63,931 nt of DNA, from assembly GCA_025055235.1 (NCBI GenBank), contig JANWYN010000049.1:1-63931 (forward strand), read 5' to 3'. The notes under the pieces were generated by a model. That model ran no database searches. It was not told the origin of the DNA and saw only the letters and a list, made by a program, of their open reading frames with translations. The position numbers were made by a program, and so were the translations under genes. This document shows positions 34,191-42,388 of the stretch, piece by piece; position 1 is the stretch's first letter; each line of letters begins with the position of its first letter. This stretch comes from Candidatus Roseilinea sp. (GTDB lineage Bacteria > Chloroflexota > Anaerolineae > J036 > Brachytrichaceae).

Positions 34191-36374
34191 CTACAGCAGA
34201 ATCCGCCAGCCCTCACCGCCGGCAACATCCACGCGATAGCCCGCGCCGGCGCGCTCGACGCGGATGTCGAAACGCGCATCGCCAACACGTAGCTGCCTTA
34301 CCTCGGCCCAATCCCATGCCGCCGGCAAGTTCGGCTTGATCGTGATCGTGCGCTCGGCGGCGCGCGGGTGGATGCCGAGGAAACCTTCGATTGCCGGCGA
34401 AACCAGCCCCAGGTTCGACCACAGTTGTAAGAAGCACCAATCGCCGGGCAACGCCTCGCTCACCGCGCCGGGCGTGCGGTAGGAGAACGCGCGCACGAGC
34501 TTACCCACGACGGCGAGCGCCTCATCGGCGTAGCCGTAACGCGCCGCCGCCAGCGCCAGCAGGCCGGTGTTGATGCTCATCACGTCGCGCTGCTCGGGGT
34601 GCAGATACATTCCCCACGCGTTGCTGAACTCGTCGCTCTGTAGGCGGTTCAGGGCGCGGCGCGCCTGTTCCGGCGTCGCGAGGCCAACTTCGATCGGGCA
34701 CAGCGTCACCCAATGCCGAAGCAGCCACGGCAGGTCGCGGTCGCGCGGCGCGCCGGCATACTTGGCCAGGTAGGGCGCGAACCGCCGGCGCGCCGCATCC
34801 ACCTGCCGTTGATGCACCAGCAACCAATCCTGTTCGCGCGCCTTCTGCTCCAGCCCGCTGAGCGTGCGCTCCACCTCGTCCATGCTGGCGCGCACGTCGG
34901 CGAACACCCCTTCATCCTCCAGCCACCACGATTCGCGGATGCATCGGGCGAGGGAGGCGGCTTTGTCGGTTAGGTCGGGAAGGTCGGTCAAGTCAATCAG
35001 GTCGGGCAGGTCGTGATGGTTGCGAATTGCCTGCGTCATGTCGGCCAGGCGAACCAGCGCGTCCCAGGTGTAGGCGGCGACGTCAATCACCTCGAAGCCG
35101 GCGTGCATCTCCACCGTCTCGATGATGCTGCGCCCGCTTGGGCACAGGTCGCCATCGGGATCATGCCGGCCAAGCGCGTAGTCGAGCAACCCGGCCTTGC
35201 AGAACGGATACATCTCGCGCAGGAAGGCGTCGTCGCCCGTCCACAGCCAGTACTGGTGCACGGCACGGGTGAACGCCGGCGTCTCGACCATGTTGCCGGC
35301 GTTGAACACGACGCCCGTGGTGCTGAGTTCGTGAATGACGCGCCCCGGCTCGCCGGGGTTGTGACGCTCGCTCTGTGTTTTGAGCAAGCGCAGCGTGTCG
35401 CGCACAAGTTCGAACTGGCCGCTCTGCAGCATCGGCAACACCGCATAGGCTACATCTATCCCGAACCACCACGGATACTCGGGCAGTCCCGCGCCTACGC
35501 CGCGACCGATGCCCGGCACATCGCGCACGAACATCTGGTTGATCAGCTTCGACCAGGTGGCAGCTTCGTTCAATCGCTCGTCGGGCGTGATGAGCTGGCT
35601 GGTTTCGAGTATGGCACGGCACTGCGCCTGTTTGGCGGCCAGCAGGGCTTCGTGCTGCGACAGCAACCGGCGATGTGTCGCCAAGGCCGCGTCGCGCGAC
35701 GCCGCCGAGCCGGCAATTGCAAAGCGGATGGTTCGGACGCAGCCATCCGGCGTCGCCTCCGCATGCAGCCGATAGATGAAATGCACCGACGTGCCCTGGC
35801 CCTGCGTTCGCTCGGCGGCCCACAGGTCGCCGATGGACGCCGCCACTGGCGCAAGATCGGCGCCCACAACGCACGTCCACGGGTTGGCCTCGTCGGCGAA
35901 GATGCAACGCGCCGACGCGTCTTCGAGCGCAGCGCGATCCTGGCCATCGCGCATGCCGGCGCTCTCGCCCAGCCAGGCCGGCCGCAAGTCCGAGCGGAAG
36001 AGCGCGTGCAGCGACAGGCCGAACGGCTGCTCCGATCGAACGATGAGCGTGACGAGCATGCCCTCGGTGCCGTCCGGCGCAAAGTCCTGACGAATGACGG
36101 TGAGCGAGCCAAGGCGATACTCGAACTCGATGTGGGTTGGATAGGCTCGGCATTCCACCGCTTCGTCCAACCAACGCGGCGCATCACCGACGCCGAACCA
36201 AAAGCCATCGAGCAGCTTGATGGGGTGATCCCACACGCCCCACATCTCGCCGGGCACGTGGCCGCCTTCGGGATCGGGGAATAGGCCGTGCTGGTTGCAG
36301 ATGGAATAGATGCGGTCGCCGCAGGCAGCGATAGGATCGGAGAGGCGATGGGATTTGGATTGTGGAGCGATCAT
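34191..36374 (-). CDS. (alpha/alpha)6-barrel glycosidase (debranching / MGH-like)
   Basis: 727 residues without a signal peptide. An N-terminal beta-sandwich (about 1-245) is followed by an (alpha/alpha)6-type catalytic region with LPEYPWWFGIDVAYAV, TPAFTRAVHQYWLWTGDDAFLREMYP and SINTGLLALAAARYGYADEA, the arrangement of glycogen-debranching-like and GH63/GH15-type enzymes. Residues about 455-470 are a run of DLPDLIDLTDLPDLTD that is encoded by a genomic repeat (34970-35013) rather than by family sequence. It is probably co-transcribed with the VTT gene 30 bp upstream. Confidence 0.78.
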   Translation of the reverse strand: MIAPQSKSHRLSDPIAACGDRIYSICNQHGLFPDPEGGHVPGEMWGVWDHPIKLLDGFWFGVGDAPRWLDEAVECRAYPTHIEFEYRLGSLTVIRQDFAPDGTEGMLVTLIVRSEQPFGLSLHALFRSDLRPAWLGESAGMRDGQDRAALEDASARCIFADEANPWTCVVGADLAPVAASIGDLWAAERTQGQGTSVHFIYRLHAEATPDGCVRTIRFAIAGSAASRDAALATHRRLLSQHEALLAAKQAQCRAILETSQLITPDERLNEAATWSKLINQMFVRDVPGIGRGVGAGLPEYPWWFGIDVAYAVLPMLQSGQFELVRDTLRLLKTQSERHNPGEPGRVIHELSTTGVVFNAGNMVETPAFTRAVHQYWLWTGDDAFLREMYPFCKAGLLDYALGRHDPDGDLCPSGRSIIETVEMHAGFEVIDVAAYTWDALVRLADMTQAIRNHHDLPDLIDLTDLPDLTDKAASLARCIRESWWLEDEGVFADVRASMDEVERTLSGLEQKAREQDWLLVHQRQVDAARRRFAPYLAKYAGAPRDRDLPWLLRHWVTLCPIEVGLATPEQARRALNRLQSDEFSNAWGMYLHPEQRDVMSINTGLLALAAARYGYADEALAVVGKLVRAFSYRTPGAVSEALPGDWCFLQLWSNLGLVSPAIEGFLGIHPRAAERTITIKPNLPAAWDWAEVRQLRVGDARFDIRVERAGAGYRVDVAGGEGWRILL
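34970..35013. repeat. GTCAGGTC-type repeat inside a glycosidase gene
   Basis: Plus-strand GGTTAGGTCGGGAAGGTC then GGTCAAGTCAATCAGGTC and GGGCAGGTC: a degenerate array of GGTCxxGTC units. It keeps the reading frame and adds Asp-Leu-rich residues to the glycosidase. The same unit occurs in intergenic arrays at 39350-39492 and around 56485-56565. Confidence 0.7.
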
Positions 36375-36404
36375 GAAGGCGCTGTTGGCAGCGATGATAC
36401 CGCT

Positions 36405-37115
36405 TTACGGCGCCTGCTGTGGGTCAATGAACTGCATCAAAAAAGGCAACCCGCCGTTGCACGCCAGCGCGACCAGCATCAGGCGAATGGCTTTGCCGGA
36501 AGCTGTGGCGAAGAAGAAGGCCAACGGATGCATTTTGAGGATGCCGGCGATCAAGCCGCCCACATCGAACATCGGGTTGGGCAACAAGGCCAGCGCAAAG
36601 ATCACCAGCGGCCCGAACCGTTCCATCAGGTTGTGCATGCGCTGATAGATCTTGCCCTGCGGCAACACAGCAGTGCCGCCATAGCCGGCCATGTAGCCGG
36701 TCATCTCGCCAACTGCCGAACCTGCGCCGGCGACCAGGCCGGTCGCGAGCACACCGTAGATCGGAGCTGCCGCACACGCAACGACGAAGGCCGGCGCAGG
36801 AATGAGCACCGTCGCATTGCCGACTACGCTCAGGACGAACAACCCCAACAGCCCGAGTTGGCCGAATGCGATGAGGGCATCCCTGAAGCGCGCGCTCAGC
36901 AAAATGACGGCCACGCTGATGAGGATCGCCAGGATCAACATCACGACCGCCCGGCCGCGATGAGGTTCGGGAAGCGCGGTCGTTTCCTCGGCAGCCGGCG
37001 CCTCGCTGACTTGTGGCGATTGCGCAGCGAGCGGGACGTGATCCGCGCCCGGCGCAGCGACCGATTTGGCCTCGCCGAAGAGCATCTTACGCACGCTGCG
37101 AAGCTGCGCCCACAT
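36405..37115 (-). CDS. VTT-domain (DedA/TVP38-like) membrane protein
   Basis: 236 residues: a cytosolic N-terminal segment (about 55 residues), then about five helices with the VTT domain, VGNATVLIPAPAFVVACAAAPIYGVLATGLVAGAGSAVGEMTGYMAGY. These proteins act in lipid scrambling or membrane homeostasis. The start overlaps the MoaD/ThiS-like gene by 29 bp; an ATG at 37085 just after that gene's stop is an alternative. The glycosidase gene follows after 30 bp. Confidence 0.82.
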   Translation of the reverse strand: MWAQLRSVRKMLFGEAKSVAAPGADHVPLAAQSPQVSEAPAAEETTALPEPHRGRAVVMLILAILISVAVILLSARFRDALIAFGQLGLLGLFVLSVVGNATVLIPAPAFVVACAAAPIYGVLATGLVAGAGSAVGEMTGYMAGYGGTAVLPQGKIYQRMHNLMERFGPLVIFALALLPNPMFDVGGLIAGILKMHPLAFFFATASGKAIRLMLVALACNGGLPFLMQFIDPQQAP

Positions 37116-37407
37116 CTCCTCCCCCCTCTTCCGCTCGACTGCCGCCGCTCATCGCTGGAACAAAGTGGATCTCACTCGTCTCAGACACCGGATGGCGCAG
37201 CCCCTGTTTGCTGTTCACCCCATCCACCACCAACGTCAGGTTCGGCTTCAGGCGATCCTGATCCGTTTCGATCAGCCGCGCCGCGATCCCAGGGTAACGC
37301 CGATCGAGATCCTCGATCACTTGGCGCACCGTTGCGCCGTCGGCTTGCACCTCGGCCAAGCCGCCCGTCATGTTTCGTAACAACGAGGGAATCCAGACCT
37401 TCGCCAT
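37087..37407 (-). CDS. MoaD/ThiS-like protein with tail beyond the GG
   Basis: 106 residues of the ubiquitin-like MoaD/ThiS fold: VWIPSLLRNMTGGLAEV, GATVRQVIEDLDRRYPG, and HFVPAMSGG at 81-89. Sulfur carriers of this family end in exposed Gly-Gly, but here 17 more residues (SRAEEGGG...) follow because the frame runs into the start of the VTT gene. Either the tail is removed, as in proteins matured by JAMM-type peptidases, or the protein is not a thiocarboxylate carrier. No ThiF/MoeB partner is nearby. Confidence 0.8.
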   Translation of the reverse strand: MAKVWIPSLLRNMTGGLAEVQADGATVRQVIEDLDRRYPGIAARLIETDQDRLKPNLTLVVDGVNSKQGLRHPVSETSEIHFVPAMSGGSRAEEGGGDVGAASQRA

Positions 37408-37603
37408 ACGAACGATGTTCTACCTCAATAGGTTTAACACTGTGTGGTCTATGTAGACACGCGAATCGAGCGCGCAAGCCGATTTTATCTGGATGCGCTA
37501 TGCGGCCTATAATTTCATTCTCATATTCGCGCGGGCGCGACCGAACGATGCGGTTGCGCCTAAGCGCATGGATTCTTCTGTCTTTATTGTGCAAGGAGGA
37601 AAG

Positions 37604-39343
37604 ATGAACACCAAGAACCGCTTTCTGCCCGCGCTGTCCGCAGCAGCCGTAACCGCGCTGTTGCTGGCAGCCTGCGCTCCGGCTACGCCGGCCGCGCCAA
37701 CGGAAGCGCCGGCCCCTGCGCCCACCGAAGCCCCCGCACCTACCGCAGCGCCCGCCCCCACCGAGGCGCCGGCGGCAACTGAAGCGCCGGCGCCTGCCGC
37801 AGGCGCAATGATGAAGGTCGAGGCGCCCAACTGCGACTACGGCGGCACGATGAAAGCCATCGAGGCCGTGGATGAATTGACCGTCAAGTTCACCCTGTGC
37901 ACGCCCGATCCGGCCTTCCCCTACAAGATCGCCGGTGACTCGTTCGCCATCCTCGATGCCGACTACCTGAACGACACCGGCGGCGACAGCAACAAGATCA
38001 GCGAGAACCCGGTCGGCACCGGCCCGTACAAGCTGAAGGAGTGGAAGCGCGGCGAGAGCATCACCTACGAAGCCTTCGCCGATTACTGGGGCGAGAAGGC
38101 CAAGACACCCACCGCCGTGCTGCGCTGGTCGAAGGAAGCGGCGCAGCGCTTGCTCGAGCTGCAATCGGGCAACGCCGATGGCATGTCGAACGTCGGCCCG
38201 GATGACTTCGAGACGGTCGAGAAGGATCCCAGCCTGAAGCTCATCGAAGTGCCGGCGGCCAACATCTTCTACATCGGCTTCAACAACACCATCCCGCCGT
38301 TCGATGACGATCGCGTGCGCCTGGCGTTTGCCTACGGGATTAACCGCCAGCGCATCGTGGACGACTACTACCCGCGCGGCTCGGTCGTCGCCACCAGCTT
38401 CGTGCCGACCAGCTTCGCGGTCGGCGCATCGCCCAACGTCCCCTGGCACGAATACAACCCGGAGAAAGCCAAGGAGCTATTGAAGGAGGCCGGCAAGGAG
38501 AACCTGGAAGTGACGCTGACGTATCGCGACGTAGTGCGCGGCTACCTGCCGAACCCCGGCATCGTGGCGCAGGAAATTCAAGCGCAACTCAAGGAGATCG
38601 GCGTCAACGTCAAGATCGAGGTCAAGGAGTCGGGCGCGTTCCTCGACTCGGTGACTGCCGGCAAGGAGGCGTTCTATTTGCTTGGCTGGGGCGCCGATTA
38701 CCCCGACGCGACGAACTTCCTGGACTATCACTTCGGCCCGGAGAACAAGCAGTATGGCAAGCCTTACGACGACATCGTGGCATTGCTGAAAGAAGGCGCG
38801 TCCACCGCCGACCTAGCCAAGCGCCAGGCAGCCTACGACAAGGTCAACGAACTGCTGAAGAAGTATGTGCCGATGATCCCCGTGGCGCACGGCGGTTCGG
38901 CGCTGGCCTTCCGTGCCGATGTCGAGGGTGCACACGCCAACCCGGTCAGCGCGCTGGTCTTCGCCGTGATGGCGCCGCCGCGCGACACCTTCGTCTATGT
39001 GCAGAACGCCGAGCCGATCAGCCTGCACTGCGCCGATGAGAGCGACGGCGAGACCTTCACCGCCTGCGCGCAGATCTATGAGACCCTGCTGCGCTTCAAG
39101 CTCGGCACCGCCGAGGTGGAGCCGGCGCTGGCCGTGAGCTATGAGTCCAACGCTGACCTCACCGAGTGGACGTTCAAGCTGCGCCCGGGCGTCAAGTTCC
39201 ACAACGGCGCGACGCTCGACGCCAACGACGTGGTTGCCACCATGGCTGCGCAGTGGGACGCCAAGAATCCCAACCACAAGGGGCGCACCGGCAGCTTCGA
39301 ATACTGGACGGCTTACTTCGGCTCGTTCTTGAACGCCCAGTAG
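37604..39343 (+). CDS. Peptide-type ABC binding lipoprotein, circularly permuted
   Basis: 579 residues from ATG 37604 with AAGGAGGA in front. Lipobox LAAC (Cys24) and a Pro/Ala/Thr repeat linker (28-66) are followed by family-5 (Dpp/Opp) sequence in a rotated order. Residues about 76-455 match the middle and end of the family (IEAVDELTVKFTL, NPVGTGPYKL, PPFDDDRVRLAFAYGINR, KAKELLKEAG, LGWGADYPDATNFL). Residues about 461-575 match its beginning (YETLLRF, VEPALAVSY, WTFKLRPGVKFHNGATLDANDVVATM). This is a circular permutation. Permeases DppB and DppC follow. Confidence 0.88.
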   Translation: MNTKNRFLPALSAAAVTALLLAACAPATPAAPTEAPAPAPTEAPAPTAAPAPTEAPAATEAPAPAAGAMMKVEAPNCDYGGTMKAIEAVDELTVKFTLCTPDPAFPYKIAGDSFAILDADYLNDTGGDSNKISENPVGTGPYKLKEWKRGESITYEAFADYWGEKAKTPTAVLRWSKEAAQRLLELQSGNADGMSNVGPDDFETVEKDPSLKLIEVPAANIFYIGFNNTIPPFDDDRVRLAFAYGINRQRIVDDYYPRGSVVATSFVPTSFAVGASPNVPWHEYNPEKAKELLKEAGKENLEVTLTYRDVVRGYLPNPGIVAQEIQAQLKEIGVNVKIEVKESGAFLDSVTAGKEAFYLLGWGADYPDATNFLDYHFGPENKQYGKPYDDIVALLKEGASTADLAKRQAAYDKVNELLKKYVPMIPVAHGGSALAFRADVEGAHANPVSALVFAVMAPPRDTFVYVQNAEPISLHCADESDGETFTACAQIYETLLRFKLGTAEVEPALAVSYESNADLTEWTFKLRPGVKFHNGATLDANDVVATMAAQWDAKNPNHKGRTGSFEYWTAYFGSFLNAQ

Positions 39344-39349
39344 CGTCTC

Positions 39350-39492
39350 AGACGGTCGGTCAGGTCAGTCAAGTCGGTCAGGTCGTCACATCCAACTCGA
39401 CTGACCTGTAGACCTGACGACCTGATAGGCCTGACGACCTGACCGACCTTACGACCCGATAGACTCGGACGACCTGACCGAAACCGACCTAC
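39350..39492. repeat. Array of GTCAGGTC/GACCTGAC units
   Basis: The spacer between the binding-protein and permease genes is made of units GGTCGGTCAGGTC, then their inverse GACCTGACGACCTGA, so a long imperfect hairpin can form. It is the same family as inside the glycosidase gene (34970-35013) and near 56485-56565. Copies are not evenly spaced and lack unique spacers, so this is not a CRISPR. Confidence 0.75.
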
Positions 39493-39502
39493 CTCGCTCC
39501 CG

Positions 39503-40579
39503 ATGGCCCGCTTCCTCGTGCGCCGCTTGCTGCTCTTGCTGCCGGTGATGCTCGGCATTCTGCTGGTCACGTTTGTGCTAGTGCGGCTGATCCCCGGCGA
39601 CCCATGCAAGTCCATGCTGGGCGAGCGCGCCACCGAAGAGAAGTGCGATGCCTTTCGCGAGCGCTTCGGCCTGAACGACCCGATCCCCGTGCAGTTCGTG
39701 CGCTATGCCGGCAACGTGCTGCAGGGCGACTTCGGCGTCTCCATCAAGAACGGCCGGCCGGTGACGGATGTGCTGGCCGAGCGTCTGCCGATGACGATGG
39801 AGCTGACGTTCTTCGCGATGCTGTTCGCTTCCGTCTTCGGCATCGCGCTGGGGGTGATCAGCGCCGTGCGGCACAACACGGCAGTGGACGTTGGCGCGAT
39901 GATCTTCGCCAACGTCGGCGTCTCGATGCCGGTGTTCTGGCTCGGCTTGATGTTGGCCTACGTCTTCGCGCTGGCGCTGAAAGGTACGCCGCTCCAACTG
40001 CCGCCCTCCGGCCGGCTGACGGCCGGCACAGACCTGCCTTCGCTATTGAAGGTGTGGGGAATGGAAGACGCGCAGGGATTGCAGCGCTTCATGGTCCTGT
40101 TGATCTCCAACTCGGTGTTGCTGAATTCGCTGATCCAAGGCAAGTTCAACGTCTTCATAGACGCGCTTCGCCACCTCATCCTACCGGCCGTAGCCGTAGG
40201 CACGATCTCGCTAGCCATCATCGCCCGCATGACGCGCGGCGCGATGCTCGATGCGCTCACACAGGACTATGTGCGCGTCGCGCGCGCGAAAGGGCTGACC
40301 GAACGCATGGTCATCCTCAAACACACGCTGCGCAACGCCCTCGTGCCCATCGTCACCATCATCGGCCTGCAGATCGGTGGCTTGCTCTCCGGCGCCGTGT
40401 TGACCGAGACGGTGTTCAGCTTGCCCGGCGTCGGCACGCAGATCGTGGACGCCATCACCGCCCGCGACTACCCAGTGGTGCAAGCCTTCACCGTGCTCAT
40501 CGCCGTCATCTTCGTGGTAGTGAACCTGATCGTGGACGTGAGCTACGCCTATCTCAACCCGCGCATCCGCGTGAGCTGA
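39503..40579 (+). CDS. dppB: Peptide ABC transporter permease DppB-like
   Basis: 358 residues with about six helices and the DppB/OppB order: MARFLVRRLLLLLPVMLGILLVTFVLVRLIPGDP at the start, RFGLNDPIPVQFVRY, and near the C-terminus the EAA-type loop DYVRVARAKGLTERMVILKHTLRNALVP followed by TETVFSLPGVG. An insertion of about 60 residues between helices (about 155-215, with LPPSGRLTAGTDLP) is longer than usual. It follows the binding-protein gene after a 160 bp repeat-filled gap. Confidence 0.93.
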   Translation: MARFLVRRLLLLLPVMLGILLVTFVLVRLIPGDPCKSMLGERATEEKCDAFRERFGLNDPIPVQFVRYAGNVLQGDFGVSIKNGRPVTDVLAERLPMTMELTFFAMLFASVFGIALGVISAVRHNTAVDVGAMIFANVGVSMPVFWLGLMLAYVFALALKGTPLQLPPSGRLTAGTDLPSLLKVWGMEDAQGLQRFMVLLISNSVLLNSLIQGKFNVFIDALRHLILPAVAVGTISLAIIARMTRGAMLDALTQDYVRVARAKGLTERMVILKHTLRNALVPIVTIIGLQIGGLLSGAVLTETVFSLPGVGTQIVDAITARDYPVVQAFTVLIAVIFVVVNLIVDVSYAYLNPRIRVS

Positions 40580-40588
40580 ACCGGCCAC

Positions 40589-41533
40589 ATGCAAGAGTCC
40601 CTCTCCGCTCCTATCGCGACGGTGCCGGCGCGCGAGGCCAGCCGGCTGCGCGTGCAGTCGCCGTTCGCGCGGACGATGCGCCGGCTGCTGCACAACCGGT
40701 CGGCGCAGGTCGGCCTGGTCATCATCTCTCTGCTGGTGCTAGTCGCCATCTTCGCAGACGTGATCGCGCCCTACGCCTACGATCAGCAAATACGCCAATC
40801 GGGCTTGCGCCGGCGCAGCCCGCCGTGCATCCACCTGCTCGGCTGCGACCGCGACAAGCCGCAGTTGCTGATGGGGCTGGACGGCAACTTTCGTGACCTG
40901 TTCTCGCGGGTGGTGTATGGCTCGCGCCTCTCGTTGCAGATCGGCTTCCTGACCACCGGTGCAGCCATCCTGATCGGCACGCTGCTGGGCGCGGCAGCCG
41001 GCTATGCCGGCGGCTGGGCCGACAACATCATCATGCGCGCGATGGACGTGCTGCTCGCCTTCCCCAGCCTGCTGCTGGCCATCGCCATCGTCAGCGTGCT
41101 CGGCCCGGGGTTGATCAACACGCTGCTGGCGGTTGCCATCGTCTCCATCCCGATCTACGCGCGCGTAGTGCGCTCCAGCGTGTTGAGCGTGAAGGAGATG
41201 GACTACATCGCCGCGTCGCGCGCGCTGGGCGCATCTCCCTTGCGCATCCTGTTCGTGCGCATCCTGCCGAACTCGCTCACCCCGGTGATCGTCGTCGGCA
41301 CGCTGGGCATCGCCACGGCCATCCTCGACGCCGCCGGCCTGTCGTTCCTCGGGCTGGGCGCACAGCCGCCTACGCCGGAGTGGGGCCTGATGCTCGGCGA
41401 GGAGCGCAACAGCGTGTTCAACGCGCCGCACCTGGTGTTCTTCCCCGGCATCGCCATCATGATCACCGTGCTCGGATTCAACTTGCTGGGCGACGGCCTG
41501 CGCGACGCGCTCGACCCGCGCCGCAAGGCATGA
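40589..41533 (+). CDS. dppC: Peptide ABC transporter permease DppC-like
   Basis: 314 residues with the DppC layout: N-terminal cytosolic segment, helix from about residue 40, GLDGNFRDLFSRVVYGSRLSLQIGF before the permease domain, EAA loop DYIAASRALGASPLRILFVRILPNSLTPVIV, and C-terminal GLGAQPPTPEWGLML. It starts 9 bp after DppB. No DppD/DppF ATPase genes follow; the next gene is a Uma2-type protein, so the transporter must borrow ATPases from elsewhere. Confidence 0.93.
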   Translation: MQESLSAPIATVPAREASRLRVQSPFARTMRRLLHNRSAQVGLVIISLLVLVAIFADVIAPYAYDQQIRQSGLRRRSPPCIHLLGCDRDKPQLLMGLDGNFRDLFSRVVYGSRLSLQIGFLTTGAAILIGTLLGAAAGYAGGWADNIIMRAMDVLLAFPSLLLAIAIVSVLGPGLINTLLAVAIVSIPIYARVVRSSVLSVKEMDYIAASRALGASPLRILFVRILPNSLTPVIVVGTLGIATAILDAAGLSFLGLGAQPPTPEWGLMLGEERNSVFNAPHLVFFPGIAIMITVLGFNLLGDGLRDALDPRRKA

Positions 41534-41551
41534 AGTGCTAGAATCTTGACC

Positions 41552-42370
41552 ATGGCCCCTGCGGTTGAAGCGACTCCGGCGCCGCCGGTCGTCACAGGCG
41601 CCGACGGCTTGCCTCGGATCAGCCAGGAATACCTGGAGGAATACGAGCGCTTCGTGCAAACCATCGTGACGGAGGACGACACGCCGGTGGACAACATCTT
41701 CTCCGCGAAGCAAGCGCGCTTGTTGGTCGAGTCACTCTACGCCTCGTGGCAGCACCCGGAGTTCGGCCGCCGGTTCATCGCCGACGGCAACGTGGGCGTG
41801 TTCTACGCCCTGCGCCGGCCGCCGGTAGTGCCGGACATGTTCCTCAGCCTGGACGTCACGCTGCCGGCGGACATCTGGAAGAAGACCAACCGCTCGTACT
41901 TCATCTGGGAATACGGCAAACCGCCCGAAGTCGTCGTCGAGGTCGTCTCGAACGAAGAGGGCGACGAAGAGCGCGCCGATGGCAAACTGCGCATCTACGC
42001 GCAGATGGGTATCGTCCGCTATGTCGTCTACGATCCGGCGCTGCACACCGGCAGTGAGCCGCTGCGGCTATATACGCTCATGCAAGGCCGGCTGCGCCGC
42101 ACCGATGAGACTTGGTTCGACGAAGTGCAACTGGGCGTTACGCTGTGGCGCGGCGTGTACGAGGAACGCGAGGACACCTGGCTACGCTGGTGCGACCGGA
42201 ACGGTGTCGTCGTTCCCACCGGCGCCGAGCGGGCCGAAGCAGAGCGTCAACGTGCTGAGGCCGAGCGCCAGCGCGCCGAAGCAGAGCACCAGCGTGCTGA
42301 AGCCGAACGTGAGCGCGCCGAACGCCTGGCCGCCAGGTTACGCGCCGCCGGTATTGACCCCGACGCCTAG
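41552..42370 (+). CDS. Uma2-family endonuclease-like protein
   Basis: About 272 residues from ATG 41552. The core (about 30-205) is the Uma2/DUF820 PD-(D/E)XK-like fold, with VVPDMFLSLDV and PPEVVVEVVSNEEGDEERADGKLRIYAQMGI carrying the acidic residues. The C-terminus (about 220-272) is a charged helix from four tandem 7-residue repeats, AERQRAE-like, a common tail in this family. These proteins are abundant in Chloroflexota and Cyanobacteria; the biological role is not established. The promoter is likely shared with or close to the dpp genes. Confidence 0.85.
   Translation: MAPAVEATPAPPVVTGADGLPRISQEYLEEYERFVQTIVTEDDTPVDNIFSAKQARLLVESLYASWQHPEFGRRFIADGNVGVFYALRRPPVVPDMFLSLDVTLPADIWKKTNRSYFIWEYGKPPEVVVEVVSNEEGDEERADGKLRIYAQMGIVRYVVYDPALHTGSEPLRLYTLMQGRLRRTDETWFDEVQLGVTLWRGVYEEREDTWLRWCDRNGVVVPTGAERAEAERQRAEAERQRAEAEHQRAEAERERAERLAARLRAAGIDPDA
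42239..42322 (+). repeat. Four 21-base tandem repeats in the Uma2-like gene
   Basis: Units of the form GCAGAGCGTCAACGTGCTGA, with variants, encode AERQRAE, AERQRAE, AEHQRAE and AERERAE, extending a charged coiled-coil tail. Confidence 0.75.
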
Positions 42371-42388
42371 CCGCACACTCGCGCCCCG

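Noticed and set aside
39350..39492. Possible CRISPR array
   Set aside because: Units are short (8-13 bases), degenerate, occur in both orientations and have no unique spacers of fixed length; no cas genes are near.
39604..40896. Long plus-strand open frame overlapping DppB and DppC in another frame
   Set aside because: The sequence is Arg/His-rich without family motifs, while the two permease frames carry clear motifs.
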